A DNA stretch of 64,000 bases from Myxocyprinus asiaticus (taxonomy: Eukaryota > Chordata > Actinopteri > Cypriniformes > Catostomidae). The stretch is taken from NCBI RefSeq assembly GCF_019703515.2, contig NC_059351.1:17200001-17264000 (forward strand), given 5' to 3'. The notes beneath the pieces were generated by a model, which was not told where the DNA came from, did no database searches, and saw only the letters and a list, made by a program, of their open reading frames with translations. Shown here one piece after another: positions 56,069 to 64,000 of the stretch. A program made the position numbers and the translations under genes. How positions within the stretch are numbered: the stretch's first letter is position 1; every line of letters begins with the position of its first letter.

Positions 56069-57125
56069 GCAAGTATCAAGCATAAAACGAATCAGTTGAC
56101 TGCTGAGACTTATTTTAAATAAATAGGCGATTACAAAAATATATGGTTTGTTTATTATTTCCATGCAGTCTCTGATATTTGTATATGATTATCGACAGTT
56201 CTGTAACTGTAATTGCAGAAGAGCTGTACACCTTCTATCATCTTCACCTACCAATAATCTGCTTTCTGCCTCATTATATGATTGGAATCCACATGAGATT
56301 ATTAAAACACTCTGCTATAACAACTCGATTATGATTGGAAGTAAAATATATGCACAAGATAATGTTTATTTTATAATGTTTACAATTCTTTCTGTAATAC
56401 TATTCTGTATTACCATTTATTCTGTATTTAAGCGCTAATGCTAACGGCTAATGCTATTTGCAGCCAGAATCACAAGACATGGTCTTGGAAAATGATTCAT
56501 TTAAGTAAGAGTTTTAATGTTATCATCCCCAAATTTGAAATAGAACATTAACAGACTTGAGGCTTCGCTCAATGATGTTTCTATGCATCAACAAGGTCAG
56601 TGTCATACATTATTTAATATAAATATTTATGGGGAAAAAAATAGCTGATCACTTTACAACAAATGTGAGCTTTTCTAAAAAAAAAAAAAAAAGTTTTCTT
56701 GCCTTTTATTGATTTTTACTTATTAACAACAAACTTCCAAGTGTGTCCTTTCAAAATAGACCAAAATTATGCCTGTAATACAATGTGGGGATGAAATACA
56801 GCCATTGTATTTTGAGTCCTTTTAGGCTTGTGCTCAAAACAAGGGGCGCACATTTAGCTGCAATGAATGGCTTTTGTTTTTTGAGAGATTCAGAGGCAAA
56901 CCAATTATTACCCACAAAGCACTTTTCCCATCCCCTCTTTGTTCTTGATTGATGGCTGGAAAAACAGAATTTGCAGACATGATTTCATATTCAAGAAGTA
57001 ATGTTATTACAGTAGCTTTGGAGATAAAATCAAAGTACTTATTAATATAATTTTAAGGGTGAGAAGTGATGGCTTTGGAAAGCTAATATATATTTGTGCT
57101 TTATTTCAGCTATGCACTGTATAGC
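56069..57125. other. Intron 3 sequence, no gene seen
   Basis: AT-rich. The frame 56148-56438 has no family resemblance. Confidence 0.5.
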
Positions 57126-57954
57126 CAGGGTTGGGAGGGTTACTTTTGAAATGCATTCCACTACAGATTACAGAATACATGCTATAAAATGTTATTTGTA
57201 AAGTATTCCATTAGATTACTCAAGGTCAGTAGTGTATTCTAAATACTTTGGATTACTTCTTCAGCACTGGTAGATTTCACTTGTTTTGACTATAAAAACT
57301 CTGCCAGGACAGTAAGACAAAATACACATGTTAAAAATACATTCTCTGAAAAACCTAAATATCTTATGCAGTGTTGTTTCTAAAACAAGATTAATCAAAT
57401 TGATCTTGTTTTAAAGATTTTTAGATATTTTTTACAGGAAAACAATAAAAAAATTATTATCAAGAATATGATTTTTGCCCTAATGTCAAAGGTCTTACAA
57501 AAAAAAAGAAATTATGATCCAACGTGAAAATGATCATGCCTGGTAACATGTGCATGTAAAATGTCTAGAAATAGCATTTTAGCTTAGCATAAAGCTGACA
57601 ATTTACACAAGGTATATTTCTATTTCTTCTGCTCCAAACTTACTTCATACTTACTTCTCTGTCTGCTCGTATGAATGTAACATCATAAGAAAGTGTTTCA
57701 CCGCTGTTCAAATGCACTTTGGATCGCATCATTTATATGTATAAATGTTTTCCATCTGAAAGGACTAAATATTAAATGAAACAAATGACAGTAAAATGCA
57801 ATGTAATCTCTTTAGTAATCAAAATACTTTTTGAATGTAACTGTATTCTAATTACCAATTATTTAGATTGTAACTGTAGTGGGATACAGTTACTTATATT
57901 TTGTATTTTAAATACGTAATCCCGCTAAAAGTATTCCGTTACACCCCAACCCTG
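57126..57954. mobile_element. hAT-type MITE with perfect 8-bp target duplication
   Basis: The termini are CAGGGTTGGG and CCCCAACCCTG (inverted). They are flanked by TGTATAGC on both sides (57118-57125 and 57955-57962). Subterminal inverted words include TTCCACTACAGATTACAG on the left, with a diverged counterpart at about 57870. No transposase. Confidence 0.9.
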
Positions 57955-58267
57955 TGTATAGCTATGCTGAGGCAGTCACTAAAGACTAAAATAGCGACAG
58001 TTTATTGTTTTAGATGTTCTTATTAAAAAGGGGGGAAAATAGAAGGGCACACTCATGCATTTTCATGTTTTTCTTTCTGTTTTGGTGTATTTACTAACTG
58101 ACTGATTGATTGAATGTTAGCAAAGAAAGACTTGCAGTTCATAAAGCTGATCAGATCAGATTTCTCCAGCCTACTTAGTGAGAGCTGTAGAATCACTATT
58201 AATTGAACTGTTTCCTCCATGTAATTCCTATTTTAAGGCACTTGCAACACATTTCACAATGTTTCTG

Positions 58268-58313
<46 letters not shown>

Positions 58314-59343
58314 TAAAAAAGGACAAGAATTGATTGGATTATGACAAGAAAATAAGAGGGCATGGTGTCACCTAAATGTAATGTTGTTTCAGAACTGTAG
58401 CAAGTGATTACATTTTAATGAAAGATTACAAAAAAAGTAAATAAAGTGCACTGATGAATTGTTTGCAATAAGACCGTGAATGTGAATTAAGAAAGTAAAT
58501 GAGGTCAGTTTAAATGTAGACTTTGAAGATTCTATTGTTAATTTCTTTGCCAAGGTGTGATTGCTGAAGTCTCAGCTTAAAAACCCTGTGAAATGTCTTG
58601 ACGAGCAAATGAAAAAAAAAAAAAAAAATGGATACTGCAATAAAGTTATTTTCTTATGAGTTAAACAAAACATATTAATCTTAGAAATGAACGTGTTAAA
58701 TTTCCCAGCCCTAATAAATATATACAGAGAACAAATCCAATAGCCTTTATTACATCACAGCCATGAGTCATGATTTGCTACTTCAAAGTTATTTGCAGGA
58801 GGTTTTGGGGGCAGGATATTTTAATTTTAGAGAGCATTTAATTGGACAAAAATTTGTTTAGTGCAGCATGAGTCATCAATATTTTTGGTCTGTTGAAAAA
58901 CACAACAAATGTGAGGAGATGCAGAACATGTCCTCCATTCTCAAAAGCACATACATTTCTGCAAGATGTTTGTCGAGATTCCACATCGAGGCTGAACAAT
59001 ACAGGGGCCCAGCTGGCTTAAAACAGCCACACAATCAAGCCCCGACCTTGGGTTCATGGGAAGCAGCTCAGAAGCAAGAAACCGATCATTAACTGAGCAG
59101 CCAAAGCTGAGTGGAGGAGAGTGGAGAGCTGGACAGACTCGCCCGAGAGGCTCTGTGGGGGTGGGCACAGAGCATGCTTCACATCAAGGCTATTGCATTA
59201 ATATACAACTGCCGCAGATGTGAACCGGCATACATATGAGGGCACAATCTGAAAGGTGAGATGGAGATTTGTGTAACATAATGCATAAATTAGCCAAAAC
59301 AGAGTTGTGGAGTCAGCAAACATGGCTGAGGCAATAACAAGGC
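57955..59343. other. Intron 3 sequence with a (CA)n repeat
   Basis: (CA)n at 58271-58303. An A-run at 58610-58628. The frame 58868-59092 shows no domain. Confidence 0.5.
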
Positions 59344-59428
59344 TTAAAGGGGTAGTTTACCCAAAAATGAAAATGTTCTCATCATTCTCATGCCATTCCA
59401 GATGTGTATGGCTTTCTTTCTTCTGCTG

Positions 59429-59476
<48 letters not shown>

Positions 59477-60119
59477 ATTTTAGAAGAATATTTTGGCTCT
59501 GTAGGTCCTCACAATGCAAGTGAATGGTGACCAGAACTTTGAAGCTCCAGAAAGTACATAAAAGCAGCATAGAAGTAATCCATAAGACTCCAATGGTTAA
59601 ATCCATATACATTTACATTTACATTTATGCATTTGGCAGACGCTTTTATCCAAAGCGACTTACAGTGCCCTTATTACAGGGACAATCTACAATCTACACA
59701 TATTGGTGGTATGGCAAGTGTGGGTGAGAAACAGATGCATATTTAAGTCCTTTTTTATTATCAATCTCTACTTTCACTTTCACATTATTCGTGCATATCT
59801 CCACCTACTGGGCAGGTGGGAGAATTTATAGTAAAAAAAGCACTTTAATATTGATCTGTTTCTCACCCACAGCTCTCATACCACTTCTAATGATATAGAT
59901 TTAAACACTGGAGTATTATGGATTACTTTTACACTGCCTTTATGAGCTTTTTTGAGCTACAAAATTTTGTTACCCATTCAAATGCATTGTGAGGACTTAC
60001 AGAGCTGAAATGTTCTTCTTAAAATCTTCGTTTGTGTTCTGCAGAAGAAAGTTATACACATCTGGGATGGCATGAGTAAACGATGAGAATTTAAATTTTT
60101 GGGTGAACTATCCCTTTAA
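59344..60119. mobile_element. TTAA-flanked MITE
   Basis: TTAA on both sides (59344-59347 and 60116-60119). The termini AAAGGGGTAGTTTACCCAAA and the inverse of TTTGGGTGAACTATCCCT match. The inner halves are also partly inverted (TTCTTCTGCTGAACAC and TTGTGTTCTGCAGAAGAA). TTAA targets suit piggyBac or Kolobok superfamilies. (CA)n lies at 59431-59472. Confidence 0.82.
59606..59702 (-). mobile_element. L2/SINE tail inserted in the TTAA-flanked MITE
   Basis: GCAGACGCTTTTATCCAAAG is the inverse of the tail at 29171-29195 (TTTGGATAAAAGCGTCTGCT). A CATTTA repeat precedes it (59610-59628), the 3-prime repeat of such elements. Only the tail inserted. Confidence 0.7.
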
Positions 60120-60345
60120 GGGAACAAATTTAACAGGATGCTACAAAAATGGGGACATTAAAATGTGATTTCTATATTCATGGTAGGAAACATGATAAAA
60201 TGTTTCAATAATGTGCACAATATTTGTTGTGCATTCATATTAATCAAAGTATTAAATACATAAAATAAATAAATGTATGTAGTATATAATGTTACAATAG
60301 TCTGTCTACACAATAAACCTTATTTATATAAAATTCATATATATA

Positions 60346-61967
60346 CAGTGCATCCGGAAAGTATTCAAAGTGCTTCACTTTTTCCACATTTTGTTATGTT
60401 ACAGCCTTATTCCAAAATGGATTAAATTCATTATTTTCCTCAAAATTCTACAAACAATACCCCATAATGACAACGTGAAAGACGTTTGTTTGAAATCTTT
60501 GCAAATATATTAAAAATTAAAAAAAAAAAAAAAAAAAAAAATCACATGTACATAAGTATTCACAGTCTTTGCTCAATACTTTGTTGAAGCAACTTTGGCA
60601 CCAATTACAGCCTCAAGTCTTCTTGAGTATGATGCTACAAGCTTGGTACACCTATTTTTGGGCAGTTTCTCCCATTCTTCTTTGCAGGACCTCTCAAGCT
60701 CCATCAGGTTGGATGGGGAGCGTCGGTGCACAGCTATTTTCAGATCTCTCCAGAGATGTTCAATCGGGTTCAAGTCTGGGCTCTGGCTGGGCCACTCAAG
60801 GACATTCACAGAGTTGTCCCGGAGCCTCTCCTTTGTTATCTTGGCTGTGTGCTTAGGGTCGTTGTCCTGTTGGAAGATGAACCTTCACCCCAGTCTGAGG
60901 TCCAGAGTGCTCTGGAGCAGGTTTTCATCAAGGATGTCTCTGTACATTGCTGCATTCATCTTTCCCTCGATCCTGACTAGTCTCCCAGTTCCTGCCGCTG
61001 AAAAACATCCCCACAGCATGATGCTGCCACCACCATGCTTCACTGTAGGGATGGTATTGGCCAGGTGATGAGCGGTGCCTGGTTTCCTCCAGACATGATG
61101 CTTGCCATTCAGGCCAAAGAGTTCAATCTTTGTTTCTCATGGTCTGAGAGTCCTTCAGGTGCCTTTTGGCAAACTCCAGGTGGGCTGTCATGTGCCTTTT
61201 ACTGAGGAGAGACTTCCGTCTGGCCACTCTACCATACAGGCCTGATTGGTGGAGTGCTGCAGAGATGGTTGTTCTTCTGGAAGGTTCTCCTCTCTCCACA
61301 GAGAAATGCTGGAGCTCTGTCAGAGAGACCATCGGGTTCTTGGTCACCTCCCTGACTAAGGCCCTTCTCCCCCAATCGCTCAGTTTGGCCAGGCGGCCAG
61401 CTCTAGGAAGAGTCCTGGTGGTTCCAAACTTCTTCCATTTATGGATGGTGGAGGCCACTGTGCTCATTGGGACCTTCAATGCTGCAGAAATTTTTCTGTA
61501 CCCTTCCCCAGATCTGTGCCTTGATACAATCCTGTCTCGGAGGTCTACAGACAATTCCTTGGACTTCATGGCTTGGTTTGTGCTCTGACATGCACTATTA
61601 ACTGTGGGATCTTTTATAGACAGGTGTGTGCCTTTCCAAATCATGTCCAATCAACTGAATTTACCACAGGTGGACTCCAATCAAGTTGTAGAAACATCTC
61701 AAGGATGATCAGTGGAAACAGGATGCAACTGAGCTCAATTTTGAGTGTCATGGCAAAGGCTGTGAATTCTTATGTACATGTGATTTTTTTCATTTTTTAT
61801 TTTTAATAAATTTGCAAAGATTTCAAACAAACTTCTTTCACGTTGTCATTATGGGGTATTGTTTGTAGAATTTTGAGAAAAATTAATTTAATCCATTATG
61901 GAATAAGGCTGTAACATAACAAAATGTGGAAAAAGTGAAGCGCTGTGAATACTTTCCGGATGCACTG
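60346..61967 (-). mobile_element. Tc1-like transposon with long inverted repeats
   Basis: The termini CAGTGCATCCGGAAAGTATT and the inverse of ACTTTCCGGATGCACTG are flanked by TA. Inverted similarity extends about 200 bp inward (to ATCACATGTACATAAG). 1.62 kb. One transposase on the minus strand. Confidence 0.92.
60573..61570 (-). pseudogene. Tc1-like transposase lacking its first catalytic Asp
   Basis: It starts MKSKELSVDLRDRIVSRHRS (Met at 61568-61570). HTH, IHKWKKFGTTRTLPRAGRLA and the second DNA-binding domain follow, to [11 protein letters not shown]. There a short deletion joins directly to the codons for [13 protein letters not shown] in another frame (about 61120), removing the WSDE segment with the first Asp. 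Beyond it are [20 protein letters not shown], a TGA near 60888, FQQDNDPKHTA (second Asp) and SPDLNPIEHLWRDLK (Glu), ending at 60573. Confidence 0.9.
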
Positions 61968-63702
61968 TATATATACACACACATACTTTGTTTTTCTTTC
62001 TCATATTTCCAATGGTGAGGGAAATGTGCCCTTTTAATTTAAAATGAATCAGTATGCGTTTTCATTTGTATGCATACTGCACAATGGCCTAATTGCTTTT
62101 CACAATGTACACTGGAACTTCTTGACATGTTGCTGGAGTGGATTTTGAGCTCAGAATTCAGGAGCAAATCTGCTGTCTTACACATTTCTTTCATGAGTTC
62201 ATGAGTTTGTGTGTTGTTACTCTTGATTGTCAGGCAATTCCAAATTCCGTTGCATCCAGTACTTGGATGCAACGCATCACTGATGTGATAATATTGAATA
62301 TGACACCCTAATTATTCTTTTCATTAATATTTTGCTAGAAATGGCGAACTGATATTGAACTGATAACTGAATTGCTAGAAATTAATACTGATGAACATTA
62401 TTAAGTAATTAGAAGAATATGAGACCAGATTCACAAAATATTCTAATTAAATCTTTCTTAACTACTATTTCCTTCTTATTTTCTAACTTAAGAAAAAAGA
62501 TAAGAATATTTTGAAGTCACACAAAAAAGATTTCTTAAGAATAATCTTATTCTTATAACAGGACATTTATAGCATGAAATTGAATAAGCTATTGCTACAT
62601 TCACACTGCAGCAGAACTGTCAGTCCTGTTTTAGAGCGCTAAAAATGGTTATGTTCACAATTTGGTTATAAACGATATTGAAAAATAATTCTATAAACTA
62701 CCTTCCTTAAATTTTCTAAATTCACATCTGCATTTTAACAGTGAGTTCAGTAAACCTGTGCTGTGTGAACAGAGCCGCATGATCACATGGGAATTCGACA
62801 TGTTGCTTACAAAAGTTAATGTACCATGTAATCAACCCCAGCCTAATTTTCTGACAAGCAACATCCTTTATCGGATATTATTGTAGGAATTCAAGTGTGC
62901 ATACATTTCCCTTTAGCACTACTCATAGCATGTTGCATGAGCAACCTCAGAGACATGGATTATATTCCTGAGGGATCCAGTGAGTAATCGTGTTCACATC
63001 AATGATGGTTGTCATGATTCAGAGGTTGCCGTTTCACTCTAAAATTTAATTTTTATTCTCTGATGGCTAGCTGTAGGGTTAGAGTTTGGGTTAGTTAATA
63101 AAAAATGCATTCCTATTGACTGTATTACATAATTTACAACTAAAAGTATAACTTATGTTTGGCACCTCTCTGTGTACAATTCACTCAGAAACTGGAGCTC
63201 ACAAGAGTGCCCATACATTCAACAACACTTCCAGCGTTGGCCACTGGGGGCAGTGATTCAAATTTCAGTAAGCACAGATGGAAATTTTGACTGTTCCCGA
63301 ATTCACAGTGAGGTCTGGCTGTGTGAACAGAACCACAGTGCACTAGTTAGTCATGTCATACAGTATGCTAGCCACTCTACACCACACACATTGTCTTGTG
63401 TTGCATTTTTTTCATTTGGGGTTCTGGTAACTCACATAGATGGAGATGGAGCTGTGTGTCCCTCTGAAAGTTTTAGAAAAAAATCACTGTCTTCCAATGG
63501 TGCTGCTCCCAACAGTTTTGTGGTCTGGGCATTACCCAAATGCTGAACTCACTCAGTAAAAAAAATAAATAATATAAAGCATTTGATAAATGTGTTGCTT
63601 AATTAAAATTTGATAGAAGTGTCAGTTCGACTCGGTAAATAAATAATGTTGTGCCAGTTGTGATTACACTTTCCAGTTGATATCTTTTATATTTATTTGC
63701 AT
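61968..63702. other. Intron 3 sequence, no gene seen
   Basis: AT-rich. The 124-codon frame at 63172-63546 has no recognisable domain and no splice context. Confidence 0.5.
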
Positions 63703-63738
63703 AGATAGATAGATGGATGGATGGATGGATGGATGGTT
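63703..63738. repeat. (GATA)n/(GATG)n microsatellite
   Basis: ATAGATAG passing into GGATGGATGG repeats. Confidence 0.9.
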
Positions 63739-63900
63739 GGATGGATGGTTGAGCTGGTTGGCTAGTCTTAGCTCATCTCCCAACCTGGTCCCAGTTGGTT
63801 GGATTTAGAGGGCTTTTGGGCAGCTGAGCTCCAGCTTGGCCAGGCTGGTAGACAATCTTCAACTGGCTCAGACCAACCTGCCAGCTTGAAAAGGGCCTTG
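63739..63900. repeat. Degenerate GCTGG/CCAGC minisatellite-like segment
   Basis: Repeated words such as GAGCTGGTTGG, CCAGCTTGG and CCAGGCTGG in both orientations. It resembles fish repeats built on CCAGC units. Confidence 0.5.
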
Positions 63901-64000
63901 ACTTCAGTTATTCATTCAGACAGACAGTATTGGAGCTGCTCCTAAGTTGTTGTATAAACAGGACAATTCAAGAGTCACACCTGTTGTAAATACAGTTGTC

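Noticed and set aside
56148..56438. 96-codon frame with a hydrophobic end
   Set aside because: AT-rich intron; hydrophobicity follows from composition.
63172..63546. 124-codon plus-strand frame as a small gene
   Set aside because: No domain, no splice or promoter context, and low-information composition.
29805..64000. Erbb4 exon 3
   Set aside because: No minus-strand stretch with the expected domain I sequence and splice sites was found; I could have missed a diverged exon.

Overview
This window comes from a vertebrate, almost certainly a teleost. I infer a cypriniform or another ostariophysan from the repeat set: fish Tc1-like transposons, DIRS elements, a tRNA-derived SINE and the fish L2/SINE tail. 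The only host gene I can support is a receptor tyrosine kinase of the EGFR family, best matched by ErbB4 and encoded on the minus strand. Ten internal exons are visible (exons 4 to 13 in EGFR-family numbering) between 29804 and 4153. Their lengths are 135, 66, 119, 142, 114, 127, 74, 91, 200 and 133 bp. All have GT/AG boundaries, the phases agree at every junction and the reading frame has no stop. They encode the end of extracellular domain I, the cysteine-rich domain II, domain III and the start of domain IV. The signal peptide and first exons lie beyond 64000. The rest of domain IV, the membrane segment and the kinase lie below position 1. I cannot tell erbb4a from erbb4b. Layout: 1-4152 is the intron after exon 13, with a foldback repeat, a miniature LTR retrotransposon (1669-2628, CAAAT target duplication) and a Tc1-type MITE. 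4286-11103 (intron 12) holds a compact DIRS element with inverted terminal repeats and an internal complementary region, then a Tc1-like relic split by a SINE. 11304-18706 carries exons 11 to 7 with a Tc1-like pseudogene in TA repeats, a solo LTR and a palindromic Tc1-like element. 18826-28031 (intron 5) holds a near full-length Tx1-like LINE, flanked by (CT)n on both sides and itself hit by a SINE and a DIRS derivative. 28098-29669 holds an L2-like 3-prime end. From 29805 to the end lies the very large intron 3. It has a four-level nest of transposons (33035-38685), a second DIRS family (38757-42125), a 1.7 kb solo LTR with a 107-bp tandem repeat, two more DIRS elements (44552-51741), two Tc1-like pseudogenes, a hAT-type MITE and a TTAA-flanked MITE. 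No cellular gene other than erbb4 is supported, nor any stand-alone RNA gene, CRISPR array or bacterial-type operon. Nearly all other open frames are transposon fragments or low-complexity artefacts. The interest lies in the transposons: recognisable insertion footprints, nested order of arrival, and damaged elements whose breaks can be located.
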